Below are positions 43,295-55,200 of a DNA stretch of 64,000 bases, piece after piece. Made by a program: the position numbers and the translations under genes. Location: positions 1,284,785-1,348,784 of the forward strand of contig LSRX01000055.1 in assembly GCA_001939145.1 (NCBI GenBank), in the 5' to 3' direction. Source of the DNA: Symbiodinium microadriaticum. Taxonomy: Eukaryota; Sar; Dinophyceae; Suessiales; Symbiodiniaceae. The notes under the pieces were generated by a model, which saw only the letters and a program-made list of their open reading frames with translations, was not told the DNA's origin and made no database searches. The first letter of the stretch is position 1; each line of letters starts with the position of its first letter.

Positions 43295-46200
43295 CTTCAG
43301 CTCCGGGCAGCGGGCCAGCGCCGTGAAAAGCTCGGCCACACCGTCGGTGCCTTTGGCATCGGCGCTGAAGCACCTGGGCTGGAGCTAGTTTGGGCTTAAG
43401 GGTTTAAGGATTCATAAGGGCTCTGTGAGAGTTTTACAGGGTACGACAGCACCGCCCACCATTTCTTCAGGATGGCGAAGCATCGAGAAAGTCTTCTCGA
43501 ATCTTCTGAAGGCTTAGAGCGGGCCATTTCTGACCTTCACACTCAACTCCCAATCATGCGCATGAATCCCTAAACTCCCTAAACCCTAAACTCTAAACCC
43601 TATAAACCCTAAACCCCATGAAGATCCAGCCTAAACCCTATAAACCCTAAACTTTAAACCCTAAGCCCTATAAACCCTAAACCCCATGAAGATCCGGCCC
43701 TCTAAAGATGCCTTCTGAGGAGCTCATGTAATCTCACGTCTCGGAGCTTCGTCCACTTCGCGCTCTCGAGCTGGCGCCAGGCGGCTGCCGGAATCTGATT
43801 GCAGTCATCCATGTCCAGGACCTGGCGACGTCTGGTCTTCGCCCATCATCGGGGAAAAAGGAAGGAAAGGCCTTAAAACCCTACAGCCGAAACAACCTAA
43901 ACCCTAAACCCTAAACCCTATAAACCCTAAAACCCTAAACCCTAAAGCCCTAAACCCCGAAGTGCAGAATGCAGCCGATTTGAATCCAATCCTGCAGCTC
44001 GGGGCAGCTGCCAAGGACCTTCAGAAGCGTGGCCGCGCCCTCTGCGCCCTTGCAATCACCACCACCGAAGGACCTAGGTTCGCTTTTTGCTATGAGTCTC
44101 AGTTCGAGTCCACGTTGAAGTTATGCAGTTCCCGGATTGTGATTATGGGGCTTCTCAAAATTACAGGCTCTATGTGATGCTCTATCTTTGGCGTCCTGAC
44201 AAATCAAGGATACCTTGGGAAGTTGTTGGGTCGATAATTGGAGGGTCCCTGATTCTTTGAAACGACCACCTCGGGCGGGTATCGCTACATTGTTTCTGCT
44301 ACTGTATCTCCCAGATCGAACGATAACATCCACAAGTCTCACACCGACGAACAAAGGCAAAACTGCGCATCAACGAAACACTCATGCTCCTGGGCCACAC
44401 TAGGCACAACTGCCTTCCGAGCTGCCCATAAACGCTGACCTTCTCGAGCTTCTCCCACCCCGCCCCCTTCTCCAGCAGCTGCCATGCCGTGGCGGGGATG
44501 TGCTCACCGTGGGACAGAATGAGCTCCTGGCCGACTCTACTCTTTAAGCGAAGGGCCTAGGTCCCCCAAAAAAATCCGAAAAAAAAAACCCTAAATCATA
44601 CGCCCAAACATCCCCTAGAACACCTAAGGGCCGAGAATCTACGCTGCACCTAGGGGACGGGGTCTTAGTGGGACGTGGTTGGGAGCCTGGGCCTCCAACA
44701 ACAAGGCGATCAATTGGATTTTAAAGCACACCCTGGACCTGAAACTACCATGGGCCTACCCAGAGAACCCAATTAATACCCCTTAATGAAGGAATATACC
44801 TTAAATCATAATATTAATTCCCCCTTAATTTAAGGTATCTTCCTTAATTAAGGGGTACTGGGTTCTCTGGGCTACCGAACCCCGGCAGAATAAGGGCCCT
44901 ACGAAAAAGGCGGGTTTGGCAGTTCAAGGTAGGGCTCTAGATTTGAGGGCTTGTGGGTCGCAGCTGGAAAGAGGTGGAGAGAAGCTGGCCCCGAAAGACG
45001 AATTCTTCATGGCATTTGCTTGCGGGGCCCCAAACTCGACCATTAGACCCAGACCCAAGAAGCTCGGACCGTCCCTACATCCCCCTACATCCCAAACCCC
45101 CAAACCCTCAAACCCTGGGGCATGGTGAGGGAAGGTCGCATCCTGCAACTGCTGGCATCGGCTCAGAGCTGTAAGCAGCCCCGCTGCACCCTCGGCTCCC
45201 TTGGAACTGCGGTTGAAGCACCTGGGGTTTAGGGCGTATACGGTTTAGGGTTTAGAGTTTAGGGTGTTGGAAAAATACTAAACCCTAAACCCTAACATAC
45301 TCATCCCTACAACCCTTCCGAGGCGCCGCGAGAAGTTTGCCTTCCTGAGCTGCTCCCAGCTGGCCGTGGCTAGGAGCTGCCAAGCAGCTGCGGGGACTTC
45401 GGAGCAGCCCCGCATGTTCAACTCCTGGCCACCCCGAGCCTTCCCAAGGCTACAGTTTAGGGTGTAGAGCTCAGAGTTGAGGGTTTAGGGTTTAGGGTGG
45501 AGGGTTTAAAATTTAGGGTTGAGGGTTTCGAGTCGAGGGTTTAGGGTTTAGGGTTGAGGGTTTAGGGTTTGTGCTTGCGAAATCCCAACCAAATCCTGGA
45601 AGCTACGCAGGTCACGGGTCCTGCAGGTTGCGGCAGGCGCGAAGGGCGCAGAGCAGCCCCCCGGCTCCCTCAGCGCCCTTGGACTCGTGGTTGAAACACC
45701 TCGCAAAAGCAGATTTCGAGATTCTTGGGGTGAGCCAGAAGAACGCTAAGTGCTCTCTGCACCACCCTCAACGCTAAACCCAGAAGTTGGAGTATTTTAT
45801 GCTCTCTGAGGCACTCTACGAAGCTTGCCCTGGTGAGCTGCTGAAAATCAACGCCGTGGCCAAGTTTCTGCCACACCGTGGCAGGGACAGCTGTGCACCA
45901 ATCCAAATTCAGCTCCTGTGGACGCACAACCCCTAAATCCTAACCACTGAACCTAAAGATACCAAAACCTTCGGATTCGGTGTTGTGTCTCTCTCCCGTT
46001 GACGGTTTGGGGCTTCGGGTTAAAACTTTCGGGTCTTTCTCTTTCCTTCTTTGTTCAACCACTGTCAGCAATGGTGTTGTTGTGATACTTGGAGTTGGAC
46101 TTCGAGGTATCTACAGCATAACTAACTATATTCGGCAGCCTTCTTCGGGTACGGACGATATCAGAAAACAAATTCGAAAACGGATCGGACGACTGCGGAG

Positions 46201-48043
46201 AACACCTGACCAATCAGAAAACAAAAACCGGAAAACGGAAAGCCGAAATCAAAAAACTGACGCAGGCGAATCCGAAAACAGGGCGGGCAATATTAGAAAA
46301 CGTGACGGACCAGATCAGAAAACAAGGCGGTCGAAAATCAGAAAACAGGACAAACGAAAGGCAAAAAGAGACACTGCAAGAACGTGACGGGCTAGCTCGC
46401 GCGCGCATTCCCATGTTGTTGGAGCCCACACTTCTGTACAGAAGCGCCGCTCTGCATTGCCGGGTTTGTAGCCAAAACCACGGGGTGAAAGGAGCACGGC
46501 CTTCCTTCACCTCTCGATTTGTGGCCAAAACCGAGGGGCAAAAGGACCGCGGCCTTCCTTCACCTCTGTGTTTGTGGCCAAAACCGAGGTGTGAAAGGAG
46601 CACACGGCCTTCCTTCACCTCCCGCGGCCTTCCTTCACCTCTCGATTTGTGGCCACAACAAACAGGTGAAAGGAGCGCGGCCTTCCTTCACCTCTCGGCC
46701 TCTCGATTGATTGGTGGCCAAAACAGACAGTTTTCTGATTGTCTCTCTCCTGTGTTTTGATTTTGTTTGTGGTTTTCTGATTCTTGTTTTCCAATTCTGT
46801 TATGTTTTCTGATTTCGTCTGTGCTGCTTTCTGATTCTGTCTCGGCCGTTTTCCGACATCGCCCTCCTTGGTTTCCGAAATTGTTTTCCTGATTTCGCCC
46901 GTTGTTTTCCGATATCCTTTTCACTCATTCGGCAATAGAAGGGATAGTATTCCTAAACCCTAAACCCTAAACTGGTACATAATTGTTTCCACCGCCGTCA
47001 TAGTTGCGTCCTCGAGGTGGCAGTGGCTTAGGGCTGGCAGCAGGCCAGGGTCTATCTGCACTTCCGCTGCTGCTCTGGGCATCATCACGGAGGTGATCCT
47101 AGGGTTTAGGGTTTAGGGTTGTTAAGCAACCCACTGAGAAAAGCGTAACCATTTTTTGTCTTGGTTAGACTTCGATCCGAACGCAGAAACAACAAAGTAG
47201 GACAGTGTGCCACTGAAGAACCCAGGAGCAGAGTGGGGTACATTGCAATCTTCTGGGCGCCTGGCTCCTGCATCTCGAGGGAAGCCGCCGACTGGCCTGC
47301 GCCGATCCACAGACTGCTTCTGTGTCATGATGTACAACATAAATATGAATACGTTCCACGGCGCACCTGTCCACATATTCATTACATATATATATATATA
47401 TATATATATGTATACATATACATATACTTATACATATACAGACATATGCATATAAATACATACACGCGCGCGCGTGTGTAATGTATGCAAATCTATACAC
47501 GCAAGCAATCTTGATACTCTTCTGTGTTTCTCAGACATGGGGTTGCTTGCTCTTCTAGAAGGCATGCTCCCACAAAAGTATTTACACCTCCTCATCGCTT
47601 CATCTCAGCCCCTAAGAAGCTGCACCCTAAACTCCTAAACCCCAAAACCCTAAGCCCAAAACCCTAAACCCCCTAAACCCCGAAACCCTAAACCCCTACA
47701 CCCCTCAACCCAATGTGAGCACCAACAACTGCTTAGCTGGAAATCGGCCTCAATGCTCGACTCCCACCCTCGATCCCACAAAAAATCATCGTACGACATT
47801 GTAAGTTATAAACTGCAGCATGTCCCCCACTCCACCTGCTCCGACATGCGGAGAAGCTCTGCAGAGCCGCTCCCGGTGCTCCTCTGGGATGCCTTCGGCG
47901 ACTCGGAGACCAGGCCACACGCCGTCGCAAAGCAGCTCCCAGGCTTTTTCGGGGATTTTCTGGCACTCCTGGAAGTTCGCCTCCTGGCGGCTGGGGAGCG
48001 CAATCGGAGATGCTGGGGAAGCGGCAAAGCAATGAAATCAGAG

Positions 48044-48084
<41 letters not shown>

Positions 48085-51000
48085 NTGGGGCCGAGAGGTG
48101 TCTGCATTTCCGGCGAACTCCCGGAACAACTTCTCTGCTCCAAGGGCCCGTTCAACCAAGGAACGAAGCTCTAGGGGCCCCTTACATTAGGGCCTACCCT
48201 AAACCCTAAACCCTAAACCCTAGAAGCCCCAAACCCTAAACCCTAAACCCCTGAACCCTACACCCTAAACCCCTAAACCCCTAAACCCTAAACCCCTGAA
48301 CCCTACACCCTAAACCCCTAAACCCCTAAACCCTAAACCCCCTAAACCCTAAAACCCTAAAACCCTAAACCCTAAACCCTAAACCCCTAAACCCTAGAAC
48401 CCTACACCCTAAACCCCTAAACCCCTAAACCCTTGTTGCTTTGTTGTTGAACTGCCCTGTGCGTTGGCCTGGAGCTGCGGGGAGCGGCCCAGTGCCGTGA
48501 GCAGATTCTCCGAGCCCTCACCCTGAAATTTGAAACACCTCGGCTCGGCATCGCACAGAGGAGGTGCAGTATAGCCTAGTCTAGCCCAGTATAGCACAGC
48601 ACAGTGAAGGAGCATAGTACAGCATAGGCACTTCTAAGGTTTGCAGTTTTGCAGGCCGTTTTGAGGGGATCCAGTGGGTCACGGGTTGGCGGCATGACCT
48701 GAACTCGTTCCCCTAACGTCGATACACTCTAAACCGAACCCAACCCCAAAAAACCCTACACCCTACCTGGACCCTGCAACTAACCCCAAATACCCTCTAC
48801 AAGGACCCTGTAGAGCTTACTAAAGTAGAGGGCACTTCAAAGGTCCAGGTAACAACCCCTAGAGGAACCCTTAAAGGAACCCTTAAAGGAACCCCTCTAG
48901 ATCCCTTAAAGGAAAACGCTATAGATCCATAGATCCCTTAGAGGAGACGCTTATCGGATTCATAGATCCCTCAAAGTCGAGGCGCCCTTTAAAGCTCGCC
49001 TTCCTCAGCTTCATCCACTCGGCCTCCTGAAACTCGGCCCAGGCGGCGCCTGGCGCGCAGCAGGCGTCCATGACCAGCTCCTCGATGCCCCGAAGACGGC
49101 TTAGCGTTTAGGGTTTCGGGTTTGGGGCTTTTGGGTTTGGGGTTTAGGGTTTAGGATTTGGGGTTTGACGGCTTGGGGTTTGGGGTTTAGGGCTTGGGGT
49201 TTGGTGTTTCGGGCTTAGGGCTTGGGGTTTGGGGTTTAGGGTTCAGGGTTTAGGATTTGGGGTTTAGGGCTTGGGGTTTAGGGTTTAGGATTTAGGATTT
49301 AGGGTGTAGGGCTTGGGGTTTAGGGTTTAGGGTTTGGGGTTTAGGGTTTAAGGTTTAGGGTTTCGGGTTCCCTATGGTACCCGGAAACACTGAAAGGATC
49401 CTTAAACAAGGTACCCAGAAGCCATATAAAGANNNNNNNNNNNNNNNNNNNNNNNNNNNNNNNNNNNNNNNNNNNNNNNNNNNNNNNNNNNNNNNNNNNN
49501 NNNNNNNNNNNNNNNNNNNNNNNNNNNNNNNNNNNNNNNNNNNNNNNNNNNNNNNNNNNNNNNNNNNNNNNNNNNNNNNNNNNNNNNNNNNNNNNNNNNN
49601 NNNNNNNNNNNNNNNNNNNNNNNNNNNNNNNNNNNNNNNNNNNNNNNNNNNNNNNNNNNNNNNNNNNNNNNNNNNNNNNNNNNNNNNNNNNNNNNNNNNN
49701 NNNNNNNNNNNNNNNNNNNNNNNNNNNNNNNNNNNNNNNNNACCCTAAACCCCTGAACCCTACACCCTAAACCCCTAAACCCCTAAACCCTAAACCCTAG
49801 AAGCCCTAAACCCTAAACCCTAAATCCCTATAAGCCCTAAACCCTAAAAATCCCTATAAGCCCTAAACCCCTAAACCCCTAAACCCTAGGGTCCCTCTGG
49901 GTCCTTCAGCTCCGGAGACCTTGCGAGACCGGCGAAGAGCGGCGCGGCGCCGGTGCCAAAATCGAGACACCTCGGCTCCGGAAGAACCCTCTAAAGGCCC
50001 CAACCTATGGGGGTTTAGGGGTTTAGAGTTTTGGGGTTCAGGGGTTTGGGGGTTTAGGGTTATAGGGTTTGGGGGTTTAGGGGTTTAGGGGTTCAGGGGT
50101 TTAGGGTTTAGGGGTTTAGGGGTTTAGGGGTTTAGGGTTTGGGTCTATAGGGGTTCTGTTGTAGACCTTGCTATTGGGTCATTCTAGGGGTGCATAAGGG
50201 TAAATAGAAGGTCTCATAATAGTACGGGGATAGGGGCTCGAAGTATCTATGGGACAGGGGCTGCAAGGCCTTTCTAGGCATTTACGATACGGGCCATAGA
50301 AGTCACAATACTAGGATTGTACAAAGGCTCTAGACTGTAGGAGAAGAAGTCAATGCTTCCTAAACCCTAAACCCTCATATAACCCTGACCCTATATAAAC
50401 CCTAAACCCGTAAATAACCCTGAACCTATATAAACCCTAAACCCTTAAAAAAGGAACCTCTAAATTATGGCACTTTTGGCAACTCAGTGCCAAAAGAAGC
50501 TGAGGGGCACGGAGAGGTCCACTTTCTGCAGGCTCGGGGAGCCCAAACTGGCGCCCAAGCGCTCCCAGGCGTCGGCAGGGACGTTTCGGAAGTTTTGGAG
50601 GTGGAGGGTGGCGGGATGGTACTGCTCCAGGCCCCGGACCACGGCCTCCTAAGCTCTTGTTCAGGAACTGGTCATTTAAAGGTACCAAGAGAAGGACACC
50701 ATACTGTAAGGAAGTCACTTCAAGTTACCACCATAGGGAAACCATACTATTTACCATGGATCCCTATTCGGGTAGCAGCTTAACTCCTGAACAAGAGCCC
50801 AGTCGCTTGGCTGCAGCCCAGCCCAAGAAGCACCCCTCCGTCGTAGCAGGAGTCTAGGTTAAAGTCCAGGATCCATTCCAACCCCGGCTTCTTCAGACCA
50901 TGTGCCTCCAGCCCACGAGCGGAGGTTGTTCTGTTTAGGACTTACTTTGCTTTTTGGGGGTTTAGATTTTTTTCGTGTTGTTCTGTTTAGGGTATGAGAT

Positions 51001-51208
51001 TTTGTGTTTAAGTGTATTATTATTTTTTGTTCAGTTTAGGGTTTTTTGAAATTAGGTGCAGTCGTTTTGCTTTGGAACTCTCTGCGAGAGTCGATGAACA
51101 CTGTGCCACTCCTTGGCAAGTATACTTGCACATCCAAGTCACCGCGGCCTCCGTTGTCAAGTCGACAGTGTGCTTGTCCTTCAGGGCTGCCAGCACCACC
51201 TTCGGCAC
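43295..51208 (-). CDS. LRR-like repeat protein with alternating exon pairs
   Basis: Minus-strand exons: 51110-51208 (probable), 50807-50930, 50509-50648, 49904-49970, 48986-49080, 48469-48538, 47871-47983, 47011-47098, 45815-45915, 45621-45699, 45327-45424, 45143-45221, 44426-44526, 43992-44073, 43724-43821, 43295-43373. From 50648 onward two exon types alternate. Type A (95-140 bases) encodes ELxLxxCxxIPAxAWxxL, then WxxLrkaxF. Type B (67-88 bases) encodes CFNxxSKGAEGAAxLLxAL, then CPELQ. A pair is about 59 residues and resembles two leucine-rich repeats, a fold that usually binds proteins. A exons start in phase 0 and end in phase 2; B exons do the reverse. Donors are GC after most A exons and GA after most B exons; only one GT is seen. 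The 47871 end is inferred. A possible last exon with TAA is 42582-42641. The 49433-49741 gap is intronic. The gene structure is very well supported; the LRR label is by pattern. Confidence 0.8.
44759..44871. mobile_element. MITE family B copy 8
   Basis: CCCAGAGAACCCAATTAATA and, inverted, GGGGTACTGGGTTCTCTGGG. Mid-intron in the LRR-like gene. Confidence 0.95.
45235..45300. repeat. Opposed telomere-like units
   Basis: GGTTTAGGG units are followed within 30 bp by CCCTAAACCCTAA, forming a small natural inverted repeat inside an LRR-gene intron. Another TTTAGGG/TTGAGGG block lies at 45475-45570. Confidence 0.8.
46130..46925. repeat. Fold-back repeat in an LRR-gene intron
   Basis: 46150-46390 is a degenerate array of ATCAGAAAACA and CGGAAAACGG words. 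46730-46925 carries their reverse complements (GTTTTCTGATT, CGTTGTTTTCCGATA). The middle (46440-46700) has about five imperfect direct copies of a unit of roughly 50 bp containing TTGTGGCCAAAACCGAGG, GTGAAAGGAGC and GGCCTTCCTTCACCTC, the last two being inversely related. The overall design is the same as the fold-back at 21345-23545. Open frames here are artefacts of composition. Confidence 0.7.
47386..47475. repeat. (TA)n, (ATAC)n and (CG)n microsatellite cluster
   Basis: About 12 TA units, then TATACATATACATA words, ending in a short ACGCGCGCGCGT run. Confidence 0.95.
48049..48084. repeat. (GA)n microsatellite
   Basis: About 16 GA units followed by an N at 48085; intronic, just upstream of LRR exon 47871-47983. 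Confidence 0.95.
48190..48436. repeat. CCCTAAA higher-order array
   Basis: CCCTAAACCCCTAAACCC words with a duplicated block of about 65 bp (CCCCTGAACCCTACACCC). The array continues beyond the gap at 49742-49890 with the same block. Confidence 0.9.
48761..48851. mobile_element. MITE family D, diverged copy
   Basis: CCTACCTGGACCCTGCAACT and, inverted, GGCACTTCAAAGGTCCAGG, with CCCTCTAC/GTAGAGGG inner pair. AGGAACCCTTAA repeats follow to 48960. Confidence 0.65.
49100..49370. repeat. TTTAGGG/TTTGGGG array
   Basis: GGGTTTGGGG and GGGTTTAGG units, highly irregular. Confidence 0.9.
49433..49741. other. Assembly gap (N run)
   Basis: 309 Ns inside an intron of the LRR-like gene, between exons 49904-49970 and 48986-49080, flanked by telomere-like arrays. 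Confidence 0.99.
50000..50150. repeat. TTTAGGGG array
   Basis: GGGTTTAGGGG octamer-type units. Confidence 0.9.
50653..50801. mobile_element. MITE family C copy 4, forming a whole intron
   Basis: GCTCTTGTTCAGG and, inverted, CCTGAACAAGAGC. Inner AAGTTACCACCATAGGGAAA and TCCCTATTCGGGTAGCAGCTT pair. The inferred intron 50649-50806 consists of this element plus 4 and 5 flanking bases. Confidence 0.85.
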
Positions 51209-51484
51209 CTAGGCAAGCGGAGGATGCCAAAGCGCTGACGCAAGCTCCAGGCTTTGGGTTTCAGGGATTCAGGGGTTTAGGGGTTTAGGGGCTTTTGGGT
51301 TTAGTAAATTTAGTGGGTCTAAACGGGTTTAGGGGTTTGGGGTTTAAAGTTTATAGGGGGTGCTTTCCCCCGTGCCTGGCCGTCGGTGCTGGGGAAGGCG
51401 GCCAGCAAGGTCGAGTAGGCTATGACAGGCGACGATAAAGCGACAAATCGTGGCTGGTCCACGTAGTTGCCAAGCCAGCCTGAA

Positions 51485-51530
51485 GGGGTAGGGTTTAGGG
51501 TTTAGGGTTTAGGGTTTAGGGTTTAGGGCG
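51485..51530. repeat. TTTAGGG tandem, about 6 units
   Basis: Near-perfect block. The interval 51530-52080 otherwise holds a plus-strand open stretch (ALHACGAVLVRSNNCAPPAA) that I cannot assign, and CCCTAAA units at 51990-52060. Confidence 0.9.
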
Positions 51531-52229
51531 GGGATCATGGCAGTCATGGCATATACATTCCAAACCTTGACTTATGTCAGGGCATGTGGATTTCAAACGA
51601 GTGCAGAGGGACGGAGGAGGCCAAGCGCTGCCCAGCTGACGAGGCTAATCACCTCGGCGAGCGTTCCCCCTTCCCATCGCCCAGAGACTGGACTTTGACT
51701 GGCCAAGCCCCGCACGAGCCATCCCATCAGCAGCATATCCGGCAGGACCTGCGTCCGGCATGCAGCAGTCGATGAAGGTACCCTGAAACGGATTGTTCAA
51801 ACCTGCCGCAACACTGCAGCATCCGTGCAGCCCCAAGGAAACGAAGCGGCCTTACATGCTTGCGGGGCCGTGCTCGTCCGCAGCAACAACTGCGCTCCAC
51901 CGGCAGCAGCCACCAGCACCACGTGGATCATCACAGAATACCTTGCAGCTGATTCTGGTCCAAGCAGAACGCATCTTGCTCTCTACCCGCTCAACCCTAA
52001 ACCCCTAAACCCTTAACCCCTAAACCCTAAACCCCTAAACCCGAAACCCCAAACCCTAAGCCCTCTCCCCGCTCGAGTTCTCTACGAATCCGACCGCCGA
52101 GCAGCCGAAGCTTCAACAGCGAGTTTGGCTCCAGGATCTGGCCGGGATGGGCAATCACCGCAGCCTCTTTCGTTGATTTCGTTGCGAAAGGCTTCTAGAC
52201 CAAAACTGTGCTTGTTTTGACTTCGCACC

Positions 52230-55200
52230 ACGCTTGCATCTGCCGAGCCGAGGGGCCGCGGCGTCGGCCCAGGAGGCGTCCGGGAAGGCCAGGCAAGCCG
52301 CGAGGAAAGCGAGTGCAGCTGCTCCCAAGCCGGCGATTCGCAGTAGCGGGAATCCCCGTAGGGACGCTTGCAGAACATTGTATGCCAGAATGCGGCTGAA
52401 GACCTCGAGTGACCTCGCCAGGACGAGGCTGGCCATAGTCAGGCCCCAGCCGACTTTTCCTGGCAGGTCCAGAACGGCCGAGTCATCCTTGTCCCGGCTG
52501 GCGAATCCCAGGCCAAGACTGAGGCAAGAGACGAGGACTGACAGCTTCATGCTGTTCAGCTGCCCACCGGTAAGCTCCAGCGCCTCGACCTGCCCTATCC
52601 CGTCTAGCGCCGAAACCAGGAAGTTGGTCTGCACCAGTGCAGACACAGCAGATTCTGCTACCTGCGTCGGGACTTCAAGCCTTGAACAAGTCACGCAAGA
52701 CTCGCAATTCACCGCAAAATCCCGTTCAACCCGACGGCCGGGGACCTTGCCTCTGCACCCTTGGCTCCCACAAGCAGAGGATGTTTCCTCCAACAAGCGG
52801 GCTGCAAAAGCATCGCTGCAGATGCCTGCAAGAATCACTTAAGGGTTCCCTTCAACCCAGGCGTCCTTCTTGAGAGGGCAGAGGCTGCGACGAGGAGGAT
52901 CATGTGCGTCTGCGTGAGGATGGAGAGGAGCATGGCTGGCACCAGCATCTTAGGTGTCAGCAGCTTTTCCAGGTGGTCCCGCTCTGGTGAGGGCCGCGCA
53001 CTGAAACGCACCGCCTCCAAGATTGTAAAAGTTGGCGGCAGTGCCATGCCCGCCAGGTTGACCGTGAAGTAGCCGAACAGCCCCGCCTGCCAAAACAGCC
53101 ACAGCTGCTTCAAGTCAAGCGCGATATCCAGGTAGAAGAGGGCCTGGCCATTCGCCATCAAAACTTGACACTGCAACATGTCGGGTACATGTGTTCGAGA
53201 TCGAGTGTGAGCGTGGTATCCGCATCTGCTTAACTTGGTGTCTCTTCTCCGCCGTACAACAATTCATATCTAACTTCCGACTTCCGCTCTAGAAACAGAC
53301 AAAGCTGAGGCTAAGGAGGGCACCGAAGTCAGCACGAAAAGGTCGACCCAGAACATTGCGGACTGCCCGCTGAGGCTTCGCACGGCGGCAGGGGTGCAGG
53401 TCCACCTCTGGGCATACTGGCACTCCACGATGTGGTCCACGCTTCCCTGGATGATCCGCAGTCCCAGGACCTCCGGGAACACGGAGATATCCAGCTCCTC
53501 GCTTTTCTCCAGTCTCTCCAAGGCGGGTGGCCTCAACAAAAGGTGGGATGAAGGTCGGTAGGACTAAGGATCCCTTATCTAGGGTTTAGGGTTGAGGGTT
53601 TAGGGTCTCATTTTGTCGGTAGGACTCAGAATTCCCTTATATAATAGGGCTTAAAGGGCTTAGGGTCTCATGTTGGGATTGCCCCACCTACCTTCATCCC
53701 ACCCTTGGAGCCCTTTGACAAGGCGGGAGACATCCAATGCAGGCGTCCGGGAAACTCCACCGATCCTACTCCGAGGTATCGCCGGGAAAGCGGCTCGAGG
53801 ACGAGCTGCCCCTCGACATCCTCGATTAGGGTTTAGGGATTAGGGTTTAGGGTTTAGGGTTTAGGGTTTAGGGTTTAGGGATTAGGGTTTAGGGATTAGG
53901 GTTTAGGGTTTAGGGATGAGGGTTTAGGGTTTAGGGTTTAGGGTTTAGGGTTTAGGGATTAGGGTTTAGGATTCATAGAGATACTGTTGATGATATAAAC
54001 CCTCAATTACCTTAAGGACCCTCACTATGGGAATTATGGCATATTCAACATTATTATGGGCAATGCAGGATTTATATCACCAACCGTAGATATGTAGTTA
54101 AATCGTATAAATTATAGGGGTTCTTACTCTGGTGTGCTTCTTCAGGAACTTAGTCATTAGTCTAAGTTGCCATAGTTTTAGGATCTACAGCAAAAAGCAA
54201 GGATGCCTGAATGTGGTAGCTTAGCTTGCAAGTTCCGAAACAAGAACCCAGCATCCAGAAGGACGTGGGGATCTCGGATATCGGAGAAGCCTGTCGCAGG
54301 ATCCGAGGCCTCAGCACCACGACAAGCCACGCCTTCAGTGCCATCCCCTGCTATGCAAGAACCTGCACATGGGTTTCCACTGAGAGCTCTTGAGCCACCG
54401 ACTTCCCAATACCTGAAGCCCAGCACCCGGGCATCATCAGGCAACGGCAGTGTGAAACGTTGGGTTGGCATCTTGCCCTCCTCGAGGCCATCCAAACCTT
54501 CCAGTCCGTCTGCCAGCTGCACCAGCTGGGGCACTGGGCTGAGATTCAGCTCGAGGCGTAGGAGCCGCATAAAGCTGCCCTTCAACGCGGTATCAAGTTT
54601 GACTCTGCCGTGGAGGTCGACTTGAAGTTCCTCTGGGCAGACCAGCGTCGCTGCGAGGCTTCGTGGACGCCTGGAGCTTAAAGGCAGCAGCTGATGTAAT
54701 TTCTTTAGGGTTTAGGGTTTAAGATTCTACTCTCCACTGCAACGCCGCGAAACAAGTAAAACCGGGGGCCTCTGGCGCTCCGAGGGCAGCGCTTGATAGG
54801 CCGTCATGGCTTGGGTCTTGCTCTCTATGACCCGCTGTGGGCTGTTGGAGCCGAGGCTGCCACACAGTGACCACGTGAGGCCCGCCACTCCGTTGTGCGG
54901 GATAAGACGCAGAAGAGCACACCTCCTAAACCCTAAACTCTAAACTCTAAACCGTTCAACCCTAAACCCGAAACCCTGTAAACGCGAAGACGTCCCAACT
55001 TGGGAAGCCATCCCTTGAGAATCATTGGACCACAGCCCGACATAGCCCTTCATTCATGGACCCGTCCTTCTTGAAACAACCCCTAACCCCTAAGCCCAAT
55101 AGCCCTAAACCCTAAGCCCTAAACACTACACCCTGAACCCTAAACACAAAGCCCTAAGCCCTAAGCCCTAAACCCTAAACCCCAAACCCTAAACCCTAAA

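Noticed and set aside
47161..47500. Frames of 82-111 codons on both strands near the TA/CA microsatellite
   Set aside because: Tyr/Ile runs come from translating the microsatellite.
49374..49748. 124-codon plus-strand frame
   Set aside because: It is almost entirely the N gap.
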